NCBI RefSeq assembly: GCF_032362555.1 | Contig: NC_083524.1 | Location: 978,001-1,042,000, forward strand | Direction: 5' to 3' | DNA from: Amyelois transitella | Lineage: Eukaryota; Arthropoda; Insecta; Lepidoptera; Pyralidae | Length of the DNA: 64,000 nucleotides | Shown here: one piece after another, positions 37,601 through 47,787 of the stretch | How positions within the stretch are numbered: position 1 is the first letter of the stretch | How the letters are laid out: every line of letters begins with the position of its first letter | Notes under the pieces: model-generated | What the model saw: the letters and a program-made list of their open reading frames with translations, nothing else | The model's database searches: none | Told to the model about the DNA's origin: nothing | Position numbers and translations under genes: made by a program

Positions 37601-40600
37601 GCTATAAACTTTATTATCTCGTCCCCATAGAGCAACTCGAAACACTCCACGGGAGTTATCTCTTTTTGGGGATTACTAAAAACTTCTTCGTCACAGTCTC
37701 CCTTACCGCAAGTAGTGAAAGAAATATTGCTGACATTGTTGTACCATTTTTTTATAGTATTGTCTTTTTTCTGTTTTTTCTTTGGTGCAGGCAAATCGAT
37801 TTCTTCTCCTTCTTCTAAATTATGTGAAGAATTTTCTCCTGAGGTGGAGGGTCTCTCTTGTAGTTCCACATGAGATCGAAGCATTCGACTTGGTAGACGT
37901 AGTATATTAGCTTCATTTTCGTCTCCACTATCTTCGTCAGTCACCGTACCATCTTCAGGAGGAAATAAAATAATATCACCTGGATCATCCCAGTTGTCCA
38001 ACACCTCAGCAATTTCATCTAACGTCAACCTGTAACACGCATGCAAGCATTCAAACAAAAGCAACAAAAAGCAATAAGCCTAAATGCAAAGAATAGCTGA
38101 GTTTTTACTTTGAATGAATTCAGATAGTTTATGTATGTATAGTTACTATAATGCCCAGTGTCACCCACAAGTGACACCCCACATATCCAAAGATATATCA
38201 ATAATGCTATAAGTTATTTTTATTATAAAACACATTTTTATAACAGCTAACATATTCATGAAATACATATAAAAAGAAAAAATATCAATACTTACGGTCT
38301 AGGCATATTTCTTTCACTTTTTATCGCACGAAGTCACAAAAACTAGAACAGGTCGAATTACGCGCGAAACAAATGAATGAATTTAACAGATGACTTTAGG
38401 TTAGTGTTGCCAGAAAAAAAAAGTAAATAATATCATTCAATAGCTTTACTATTATAGTGGTAGAATTAAAAAATAAAAATAGTATGTATTAAAAAAAAAA
38501 TTATCAAACTTGTGTCACCTACAAGTGACACTGGGAATTGAAGAGTTAAAATGCGATTTTCACTTTTCATAATTTTGTTTTAATCAAAATGTCGTCCAAA
38601 AAAAATCATAGTATAAAAAAAATATCTCAAAGCAGATACTGAATCTTATGGTCAAGCATCGGGTTAAGTAGAAATTGAAAGAAAAAAATAATAATATATT
38701 ACTAATTCACCTAATTTTTCAGGCCGGAAAGAAGAGAGCTTTCGAGCTTGGCAAATTCATCCGGAGTCGCTACGACGAGCTCTTGTCTGATAACTACAAC
38801 CGATCAGAAGTCTTCATCAGGTTGGTTGTCTTTATATAGATACTATTTGTCCATATGTCCATGTGGTTCCAAAAGCATTTTAGATTAAGCAAAATAAAAA
38901 CTATCTCCAAGGGCAATCACCGTGTTTTCAATTGGGTGTTCATGTTATCAAGTTCACTCAGGTCAGATGGGAGGAAATTAAATGCTAAATTATGATGGAC
39001 TAAAATATCAAGAGGGTGATGGTTGGAGGTATTGCTCTCAGATTCAATATATAAATCTTTAAATGCTCGAATCACTCGATTGTGAAAATACTCTTGCTAT
39101 ATCAAGCTATATTTATTATTTCTCATGAAAATTCTCACGGGAACGAAAACCTGCACATAATGACCAACTTATATTATAATTAAGTACTGATTTCTAGGTC
39201 TACAGACGTTACCAGAGCTAAGATGACCATCCTCTCAGCTTTGGCTGCTATCTACCCTCCCACTGGTAAGAATTGGAATCCAGATCTCGCTTGGGAGCCA
39301 GTTCCTTATACTACAGTACCTCTGAAATATGATTTTGTAAGTAGTTGTATGTTAAATAACGTCAGTATATAATAAGAACGTAAAAATATAAAATAAACAA
39401 CATCGATTTTCAAAAACGAAAAGTTTTCGAAGCTGTCTTTTGAATCTTAATCTGATCAAATATTACATTCCGTATCAATATGGATAAGATGACGTCTTAA
39501 AAAACAACTTAGTAGTGATCATCAGGATGATGCTACTCAGAAGATTATAGCAACACATTTTGTACAGCAGAGAAAAGCTATTACTTAATTACCTACGAAA
39601 GTGGTGATGAAAAACGGTTGCTTGAAATAGAAGATGAAATTAATATAATTAATATTGTTAGTAATGATTATAATGCGAAAATTATTTGTTTGTTATCTCG
39701 TCACGGGTCATCTACTGAATTATTTTTTCGAAATATCACGTTTAAAATATGTTTACAATTAAGAGTCTGGCGAAGGACATGGGGTGCCTTTCATACCGGT
39801 AAAAACTATTGTTCCCGTGGGATTTGAGGAAAACCTGTAAACTTGTATTCTTTTGTGGGTGGCGCTAAATTCGTCGCATTTTGTAGAAATCGTTAAATTT
39901 ACAGCTGCGTGTAAAAGTTCGTAAAGCTATATTTTTCTTCCAGAATACCGCCTCCGTCAACTGTCCAACTTATTCAACAGCTAGCACCTCGTTGTACTTA
40001 ATACCTGATCCAGAATACACGGCCAAATACAGTGATGTTTTGGCTGCGTTGTCTAACCAGTTGGGCTTCGACATCTCAAATTTACCAGTAGTTGTGTACG
40101 CCTTATATGATGTCTATGCTAGTCAGGTTGGTATATTGTTTGGTCATTTTCTGTTCTTCTTCTTTCTTATGAACGTGTGAGAGATCTTCAATGATTGTTA
40201 GCTATATCAGCTCTTAATGATGAAGACATCCATGGCTGAATCGGAAGAAGCAGATAAATTTTACTTTCTGCATGTTACTACAGATATAGCGATCATTAGT
40301 CGTCATCATTTAAGTGTGTATTGTAATAAAGCCCATGGCATACCACATAGCTTCGATGATAAGACAAGCAACAAATTTTGGATCAATTTCTTCTAATAAC
40401 TAAAAAAACTTCTTGAACCATTCTAAGGTCCAAATTTTCGCGTATATTAATAATTAATGCCAATTTCATTTGCAGCGAAGCCTTGGTTTACCGTTGACAC
40501 CAGAACTTGAAGCTATTTTCGATGACATAGAAGAAGCCGCTGGTGACTCCATGGATTTGAGTTTCGGAAATGAAGCTTACATACCTTATCAAGCAGGTAC

Positions 40601-41461
40601 TTATTCATAATGTTATGAAGTGTTCCATTATAACCGTAGAAATCATAAGATATCTTTACAAAAAGTTTCTTGATTTCGTTGTTAAAGAATAATTCGTATG
40701 AACATAAGTAAATTTTAATGTAGTGTGAGTTCTTTCACTGACGTCGTTATTGCATTTTTGTTTATGACCAGGTGTGGTTATTTAATCAATAATTCAGACA
40801 CTAAGTATAAGCAACAAATATTGTATCGATTTCTTTTTTATTTTGATTCATCACCAATACTTAACGCATCATCAATTCAATTTGCTAATAGCATTACATT
40901 TACAATTTCAAAGGAGTACTTCTCGACGAGTTCTACACCTACGCCAACGTGGCTATTTCTGGCGTGAACACCCCAAGGCTCAGGATCTACTCCGCTCACG
41001 ATTTCAACGTCTTCTCCTTCGAAGCGGTCACCAAGGTGAACAAGCAAGGAGCCCCAAGATACGCTTCAGCCTACTCTTTGGAACTTAGAAGGGTTACTGC
41101 CACTGGGAAATATGTTGTTTTGGTAAGAAATTTATTAATCTCTTGTATATAAAAATAATATGGCATATATAGATGATATTTAAATCAGAAGTTGAAGTTG
41201 TCCGTTAGTAATACAGTAACGTAAGAGTTTTATTTACATCACATTTAATTATATACATTCTTTTTCTTCTTTCTACAGCCTGTGTATCTGCCGTCACCTG
41301 GAGAAGACGTGGTCTACCTTCAAGTGGAAGGCTGCGATGTCCTCTGCGATTATGATCAGTTCGTGGCGCTGACAGAAGTCAATGCCAGAGACATCGACAC
41401 CTGGAGAGAAGAGTGCGGCTTCACAGAAGACTTGGTGGCTGATGAGTCGTCTTTTGAATGA
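34678..41461 (+). CDS. Secreted histidine acid phosphatase (HAP2), 8 exons
   Basis: Exons: 34,678-34,776; 35,761-35,871; 38,723-38,820; 39,198-39,336; 39,944-40,126; 40,476-40,596; 40,914-41,122; 41,279-41,461 (TGA). Lengths total 1,143 nt for 380 aa, and every junction is GT/AG with matching phase. The signal peptide is about residues 1-19 (cut near AVCG/DD). RHGDRTP (36-42) has catalytic His37; SAHD (277-280) has the proton-donor pair His279-Asp280. Cys156, 339, 343 and 366 sit where prostatic-type acid phosphatases form disulfides. No membrane anchor is seen. Intron 2 is enlarged by an intact piggyBac element, which should be spliced out. The gene is the left half of a tail-to-tail palindrome with HAP3; coding differences total 36 by hand count. 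Substrate unknown. Confidence 0.95.
34815..35097 (-). mobile_element. SINE-A in HAP2 intron 1
   Basis: Ends in a duplicated 5' hairpin (CCACACGGCAC, then CTCACGGCAC). Not present at this site in HAP3. Confidence 0.75.
35417..35665 (+). repeat. Interspersed repeat in HAP2 intron 1
   Basis: Same family; ends in GGCACAGCTAGT 96 bp before exon 2. Not seen in HAP3 intron 1. Confidence 0.65.
36166..36181. repeat. Palindromic motif of the piggyBac left end
   Basis: GTCACCTACAGGTGAC, about 135 bp inside the left terminal repeat. Near-identical palindromes lie at the right end, so it may be a transposase-binding site (inference). Confidence 0.6.
36274..38306 (-). CDS. piggyBac transposase, two exons
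   Basis: Best model: an 11-nt coding exon 38,306-38,296 (ATG, MPR plus two bases) with donor GTAAGT, then exon 2 from 38,029 to the stop at 36,274, giving 588 aa. This yields MPRPLTLDEIAEVL. Without splicing an ATG at 38,067 would give 597 aa. An acidic N-terminal region precedes the transposase core. The DDD triad is visible, numbered from the 597-aa reading: Asp269 in SIDETIVPYFGRHG, Asp352 in YFDNFFTG and Asp465 in MGGVDRFD. A C-terminal Cys-rich domain with a CGYC...CAKC...C pattern (563-590) fits the zinc-binding domain that contacts DNA ends in this family. No stop or frameshift is seen, so the enzyme may be functional. Confidence 0.9.
38159..38176. repeat. Palindromic motif in the piggyBac right part
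   Basis: TGTCACCCACAAGTGACA lies upstream of the transposase start, so it could affect either transposition or transcription (inference). Confidence 0.55.
38513..38530. repeat. Palindromic motif beside the piggyBac right end
   Basis: TGTCACCTACAAGTGACA, 15 bp from the right end of the element. It is the third copy of the motif. Confidence 0.6.
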
Positions 41462-42274
41462 GACATTCTTCTACATCATTGTTACCCTCTTGTAAGAGGT
41501 CATATATTATACTCGTATATTGTTACATTGTAACCTTGTTAAAAATAGCTGATTCGTTATCGATTTCACAAAATTTTTCGGTGCATTATTTATAAATTGT
41601 GATTTCTGTTTTTTTTTATGGTTTTACTATTTTTTTGAAATTTTAAATCTACTTTTGAACTTCTAATTGAAATATAATTTATACATTTATAAACTCAGGT
41701 TTCAATGCACACGTTTCTTTTTATTATCGACGATTGATTGTTCGATATATAATTGAATTTTGACAATACAAAGGTATGCTAGTTAAAATCTGTCAAATTT
41801 GTTATTCAAATATTAATCTTTTGATTTTGAAGTATGACATGTCCGCCTGTACCGTTGTTAACTTATATAAATTTTGTTATCATGTTTTATATTGTTTATT
41901 CAAATACAAATTTTGCGCTTGCGCAAGTATTTCTGATATTTTTATTTGATACTGACATTGCACTGCACTCCTTGCCTGTTCCCAGTTACATCACTAGCAT
42001 ACCTACCCTTTCCAGTCTGGAAAATCTTTTACACTCCGAAAATATTCCAGATTAGTAATTTTGATAAGAAAACACCAAAGTACATGTTAAAGTGTTAATA
42101 TAAATTTGGCGCCTTCCTGGCAACACTAATACTTTCTTTTATCTGTGTAAACTTCCTTCCGCTCTCTCTGTAATTCCAGTTTTTGTTGTATCCGGTCATA
42201 GTTAAAGTAAATCCTAATAAATCCATCATTTATTATAACAGAGTGCATTATTTATATCAGTACAATAAGTTCAT

Positions 42275-42376
42275 TGAATTCTATCAGTAAGCCAAACAGC
42301 TGAACGTGGCCTATCAGTCTTTTTAAGACTGTTGGCTCTGTCTACCCCGCAAGGGTGACGTGTTTATATATATGTA
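42275..42376 (+). mobile_element. SINE-A 3' part downstream of HAP2, shared by both arms
   Basis: Partner of 50,934-51,045 in arm 2. Marks the continuity of the palindrome on either side of the LINE insertion. Confidence 0.72.
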
Positions 42377-42586
42377 TGGCTTGAACTCTATACTTTTTCT
42401 GATTCTTAATAATGGAAACGCATATAGGTATTATATTATCTTGTCAAGTCAGGGCCAGTTTATACAAACCAAAACGTTAACAAAGTCAGGTCTATTAGCT
42501 TTTACCTGCAGGTCGCTCGCGCCAAATCAGCACCACCTACTCGCATACAGGCTATCCGCAATTTTTTTATAATTATTTTCGAAATT

Positions 42587-43330
42587 GTATACAAGGTATC
42601 ACTTATTGACGTAGCATCACTTAAATCTAATTATATCTACTATACTGCTCCCAAAGCGCATGTATAGAAGAAGCGGTGGTACAAACTACACTTCTAAGAA
42701 ATCAGATAGAATTGAGATTCAAATAGTGATAGGTTGCTCGCCCATCGCCTAAAAAAGAATCCCAAGTTTGTAAGTCTATCCCTTAGTGGCCTTTCACTGA
42801 TTTTTATATGTAATAAGTATTATGCTGCCGTACAATGATAAATGACTTTGAATTTTGAATTTCGTAACTTATTTGCATGCAAACTCATGTCTTGAGTTCA
42901 TTCAAATGTCGATAACTTTTTTTTTAGTGAACCGATTCTGATGAAACAAACTTTAAATATTTAGTTATTAAACTTTAAATATAGAGTTAAAACAAAGCAA
43001 TTGGCAAAAGTTTTAAGTAAATCGGTTCAGTTCTTACGGAGATAATCGTGATCATCCACACAGACAGATAGACAAGAAATTAAAAAAATATATATTTTTG
43101 CTTTCTATTATTCATTCTAAGTGTCCCTCTATCCATTTCAGTCAAAAATACTCAATGTACCTACAGACAAAATATTTTTACTGTTTTATTATATGTATAG
43201 ATAAAAATTTAATCTTTCACTTGGTGTTAATTTTGGGTACATCTTCACCTCGCTGTAGAGGAGTGACACACACACACACATGCGCCTGCACATAACACAT
43301 GCGCTTTGGGGGCGGCAGTAGATATAATCT
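42587..43330. repeat. Element with inverted ends in arm 1
   Basis: ATATCTACTATACTGCTCCC at about 42,635 is mirrored near 43,300-43,327. The block holds SINE-A pieces and a (CA)n run and is absent from arm 2, so it is a candidate non-autonomous DNA element. Confidence 0.4.
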
Positions 43331-44346
43331 ATACATATAATAAATCTGTAGAAAGGTCAATTCTGTACATTGAAAATATTGAAAAAATAAATAGCAGGGG
43401 GTGTTACTGGATCGATACCAAACACAAAAATGTGATTAAAAAAATTTTTGTCTGTCTGTCTGTATGTTCAGGCATCACGTGAAAACTAACGGTTCGATTT
43501 TGATGAAACTTGGTATAATTATACCTTATTATCCTGGGCGTAAAATAGGATACTTTTTATCCCGAAAAAATACGAAGAAAAAAAAATCTTAATTTTTCAG
43601 TTTATCCATAGACGTTGTTCTGTAGAACCGCGAACACACGTTGCGTTACCCGCAGTGGATTTAGCGCCGTAACCTGTAGCGCCTAAAGTCGGCTTTGGCT
43701 TGAACCGTTTGCTGCACAAGCGGGCCGCTACTAATTTACATAGCTACATTAATTCCCATCAAGCTGAAAATGAGTATAATTATTTAAAACACAATCAATA
43801 TTTAAAAATTCCCCATGATTCCGGTTTAAGGAAAAAAATTTACTCACGGTCAAAGGTAAAAAATGGGTGTATCGCAATTTTCTTTAAAACGGTAAGTTTT
43901 TCAAATCGGAAAATTACCTCAGACATATATTGTAGATCATAAAGTTATCTATAAAAAAGATATCAATATTTTTTTTCAACAAAGCTACCGTTTCTGTGAT
44001 ATAACGATGCAAAAAGTTGCAAGCGTCATAATATGCATCCGTTTCCTTGCCACCTCTGAGGTAGTGTACTATTAGCGCGTTTTTTTTTTAACATTTTTAT
44101 TATTAAACTTGAAAAAGTCTGAAATAGTTTAGAATAAACACGTGTTTTCACTACGCAGTGGCACTCAAGACTAACTTTCGCTTTATTATTTAAAAAAATA
44201 GAATAACCCTAAGTGAAGAAAATCATCTTAGGACAATAATAGAGATTACAATTATCAAATTCAATGCAATAATCAAATTAAAACAATTAAAACTAAAACT
44301 ACTTATAAAAAGAAAGAAAAAAGATGACTACAAACTAAAATTTAAT

Positions 44347-45660
44347 TTATAAATTGTACAGTCCTTGCATAGCATCAACATGCGGGAATGTGCCCAGAAG
44401 GCTGGCAGCATTGCCAATTCGAATGGCAATGCTGATTCTCTGAGCCAGATAATTTCCAGCCCTCCGGTCAAGAGATACCTCAATTAGCTTTTTCGACAAT
44501 TGTCGGAAAAGCTGATGGGCAGATAGGCCCCCCGGTCCCAGAGTTTCTACCCCAAAAGGTTCAAAAGTATAGATATTACCGATAACTACATACATACATA
44601 GATACATAAAATCACGCCTCTTTCCCGGAGGGGTAGGCAGAGACTACCTCTTTCCACTTGCCACGATCCCTGCATACTTCCTTTGCTTCATCTACATTCA
44701 TAACTCTCTTCATGCAAGCTCGGCGGTTTCAGGTACTTTTGACCTGACCCTTTACCAGGAAGTCCTTAATTTGATCAAGATATTCGTCGTTCGTCTAGGT
44801 CTTCCCACCCCGACCTTTCCCTCCACACTCTCCATGTATATCTGCTTAGTCAACCTGTTTTCATTCATCCTCTCCACATGACCGAACCACCTCAACATAC
44901 CCTTTCCTATTCCTGTAACTACATCTTCTTTCACATCACAACATTCCCTTATCACACTGTTCCTTATCCGGTCACTCAATTTCACACCCAACATACTCCT
45001 TAACGCTCTCATTTCCACTGCATTTATTCTGCTTTCGTGCTTCTTTTGCCATACCCAACTTTCACTCCCATACATTAATGTCGGGACCAACACGCCCCTG
45101 TGCACAGCCAGTCGAGCCTTTTTGAATAGTTTCTGACTGCTCATAAAGGCATGCAAAGCTCCATTCACCATGATCCACGCGTTCACTCTCCTTTCAATAT
45201 CACTATCACACTTGCCATCTGATGTAAACTTTGATCCCGATAACTACATATTTGCGCCTTTTGAGGTTTTTTGCCTCATTTGAAGCAGAAGGGCCTTAGA
45301 TTTAGTAACCTGAAGATGAGACGGCGCAAGTGTGTCGACACAAGTAGCATCCCACACCAAAGGCCGCCCCAATCTCCAGGGTACCAAAGTCATACCATCC
45401 GGTCTCTTGGCATCATCCCGAGCCAGACCGTTTGGTTCTAGAACGGCTGGAACATGGATGGTGGTAAGAGCACGGAGGATTATATCATTTAGGGCGGCAT
45501 GGTGCCCTAAACGGCCGGCACTCCTAGGGCATGAGAGGCCGTGGTGTCCATAGCCGACAACGGTATCCTCGCAAGGACTACTATTATTAAAGACTAACGG
45601 TATTTCATGTGTTGAGCATTCTGAGATAAAGCAGCTATACGACCCTAGCCACGTACACAA
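44347..45660 (-). pseudogene. Broken retroelement-type ORF with nuclease-like region
   Basis: Two pieces of one protein. 45,660-45,244 encodes [19 protein letters not shown] followed by [12 protein letters not shown]; 44,607-44,347 encodes FEPFGVETLGPGG, then RISIAIRIGNAASLLGTFP and a stop. I recall similar uncharacterised proteins in many animal genomes, often next to reverse transcriptases. The spaced Asp and Glu residues (VWDATCVDT ... VETLG) suggest a restriction-endonuclease-like fold, which is inference. The pieces are parted by a LINE fragment with a 14-bp target duplication and no longer share a frame. It fills the palindrome centre. Confidence 0.6.
44593..45236 (-). mobile_element. 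5'-truncated LINE-R fragment with 14-bp target duplication
   Basis: CCGATAACTACATA flanks it at 44,579-44,592 and 45,237-45,250. It encodes the C-terminal end of an endonuclease-reverse transcriptase (FKKARLAVHRGVLVPTLMYG, WFGHVERMNENRLTKQIYM), breaks frame near GRPRRT, and ends in the ATGT tail. It is the longest copy of this family here and inserted into the broken ORF of the palindrome centre. Confidence 0.88.
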
Positions 45661-46665
45661 TCAAACAGAGAGACAGATGTTGTCTCAAGGTTTCACTACA
45701 GTATAAATGAAGGGACTGGGTTTCATTATACTTATGTATATTTTATATTTTGAATTCAAGTTAAAATTACCGACAGAACAATATTTTTACTTATATTACT
45801 GCTACATAGAGTATATACGAGACGTGCTTATGCATATTATGACGCTTGCAACTTTTTGCATAGTAATATCTCAGAAACGGTAGCTTTATTGAAAAAAAAT
45901 ATTGATTCCTTTTTATAGATATCTTTATGATCTACAATCTATGTCTAAGGTAATTTTCCTATAAAACTTACCGTTTTGAAGAAAATCGTGAAAATCCCAT
46001 TTTCTTACCTTTGACCTTGGGTAATTTTTTTCCTTAAACCGGAATCATGGGGAATTTTGAAATAATGCTTTTGATTGTGTTTTAAACAATTATACTCATT
46101 TTCAGCTTGATGGGAATTAATGTAGCTTCATTCCTATTTTTTGGTCTAAATTGACCGGACTGAAAATAAAATGGAGAAATAAACCATCTACGCGAAGACC
46201 GACATCCGCGCGGACGGAGTCGCGGGGGAAAGCTAGTTAGATATAAGTGATGCGACGTCAATGAGTGATACTTTGTATACAATTTCGAAATTAAATATAA
46301 AGAAAATTGCGGAAGACCTGTATGCGAGTAGGTGGCGTTGACTAGGCGCGGGCGACCTACAGGTAAAAGTTAATAGACTATTTAACTCTGAAAGTTAGTT
46401 TTTGAAAAGTACATTTAATGTCATACCAACCTGACTTTGTTAACGTTTTGGTTTGTAAGAACTGGCCCTGACTTTACAAGACAATATAACATATGCGTTC
46501 CTAGTTTTAAGAATCAGAAAAAGTATAGAGTATTCGATGTAGCACTTGATCGGTTCAAGCCAAGGAAGAGGAGGACGGAGGTCCGCGAGAGGGCGCGCCA
46601 CGAGGGCGTTACTTAAATATTAAGTTGAAATTTAATTTTATTGAGAAGTTAAATAACATACAATA

Positions 46666-47787
46666 ATGTCTGCAGAACATGTCACCGTTAGGAAACGAAC
46701 TACCAATAATACTAATGTTCTAAATCAGTCACATGACAACGACTCATTTACTTCCACAATGTCAGACTTTAGGTCAACAACCCCTACTGAGTTAACTTCA
46801 AATCCTAATGAAATAGAAGAATTGAAGTATACAGTACAACAATTGCAAACTCAATTAAAGAACGCAGACAATGAAATATGCAGATTATCAAAAGAAAATA
46901 ATAATTTATCAGTCATAGTAAAAACTCAAGAGGAAAAAATTAATGAGCTGACAAACAGCTTCGGATCTCATCAATATATACCAAAGACTCCAAATTCAAA
47001 GCGGAAAAGAAACAGAACCCGTTTGAACTTCACTAATACCGACTTGAAAAATGCGAAATTAGATATAAGAGACGAATATGAAATATTATCAGATCCACCG
47101 CGAGAAAAACCTACAAGAACACCATTGCACAAAACGAAATCAAATACAAAATTAAACAAAAATAAACTTTGTATTATAAGTAGCAAAAATAGCAATGATA
47201 TAATTCAAATACTTGAGGAAACAGAGTTCAATAAAACTTTTTCATTTTGTCACTATATTAAGAATGGTGCTAGAATAAGTGATCTACTTTCAGGAATAAA
47301 TAAGAAACTAGAAGGTTTCACTAACAAAGATTATTGCATTATTATGATAGGAGAAAATGATTTTAAGACATCTCAGCAATATGCAAATTTAGTATTTTAC
47401 ATAGGTGAAATCCTCAGAGACATTAAACATACAAATATAATTGTGACATTACCTACCTACATATGTGGGGCAATTATATATAATTGTAGAGTAGAGAACT
47501 TTAACTCACTTTTGACCCTAGATGCATATAGAAATAAATATGCATGGATATTTGACTCGAATGAAAACTTGACATTGGATATGTTCTCGACTTCTACAGG
47601 AAAAATAAAGAGAAATGGAATTGGAAATATTATGGAAAATCTAAAATTATTAATTCAACATATTGAAACAACAAACAAGTCCGGTTCGCCAGACATCACT
47701 TTGACATCTGTATCTACAAATGTTTCACAGTCGACACCGAACCAAAAAACCATGTCATATCAATCTCAGGATCTTTTTCGTGTATAA
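46666..47787 (+). CDS. LINE ORF1 protein, coiled coil plus esterase-like region
   Basis: 373 aa. Residues about 45-105 have heptad-like Leu/Ile spacing (EIEELKYTVQQLQTQLK), a probable coiled coil for trimerisation. A basic stretch near 100-160 may bind RNA. The second half (KLCIISSKNSND, KNGARISDLL, IMIGENDF, RNGIGNIMENL) has the layout of the SGNH-esterase-like domain found in ORF1 of CR1-type LINEs, but the usual catalytic Ser and His are not obvious. No stop or frameshift. It overlaps the open frame of ORF2 by 68 nt. Confidence 0.75.
   Translation: MSAEHVTVRKRTTNNTNVLNQSHDNDSFTSTMSDFRSTTPTELTSNPNEIEELKYTVQQLQTQLKNADNEICRLSKENNNLSVIVKTQEEKINELTNSFGSHQYIPKTPNSKRKRNRTRLNFTNTDLKNAKLDIRDEYEILSDPPREKPTRTPLHKTKSNTKLNKNKLCIISSKNSNDIIQILEETEFNKTFSFCHYIKNGARISDLLSGINKKLEGFTNKDYCIIMIGENDFKTSQQYANLVFYIGEILRDIKHTNIIVTLPTYICGAIIYNCRVENFNSLLTLDAYRNKYAWIFDSNENLTLDMFSTSTGKIKRNGIGNIMENLKLLIQHIETTNKSGSPDITLTSVSTNVSQSTPNQKTMSYQSQDLFRV

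Larger units (their letters stand above)
36032..38545 (-). mobile_element. piggyBac transposon with TTAA target sites
   Basis: A 2,514-bp element flanked by TTAA at 36,028-36,031 and 38,546-38,549. Terminal inverted repeats read CTCTTCAATTCCCA from the left and, inverted, CTCTTCAATTCCCAG from the right. It lies in HAP2 intron 2. The matching intron of HAP3 has one TTAA (54,619-54,622) with the same flanks, a clean empty site. Sub-terminal palindromes occur near both ends. Confidence 0.95.
34228..44035 (+). repeat. Arm 1 of the large inverted duplication
   Basis: Carries HAP2 with its upstream and downstream flanks and matches the reverse complement of about 45,838-56,637. The outer edge is near the words ATCAACATTTTTTTAA; outside it the left flank is a cut SINE with no match in arm 2. 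Matches run through both gene flanks, the shared SINE remnant at 42,275-42,376 and the block 42,377-42,635, and reappear at 43,745-44,035. The stretch 42,640-43,740 is specific to this arm, so the inner boundary is less sure than the outer one. Confidence 0.85.

Noticed and set aside
44593..45236. Host gene coding for an endonuclease-reverse transcriptase C-terminus
   Set aside because: Flanking 14-bp duplication and ATGT tail show it is a truncated retrotransposon copy.
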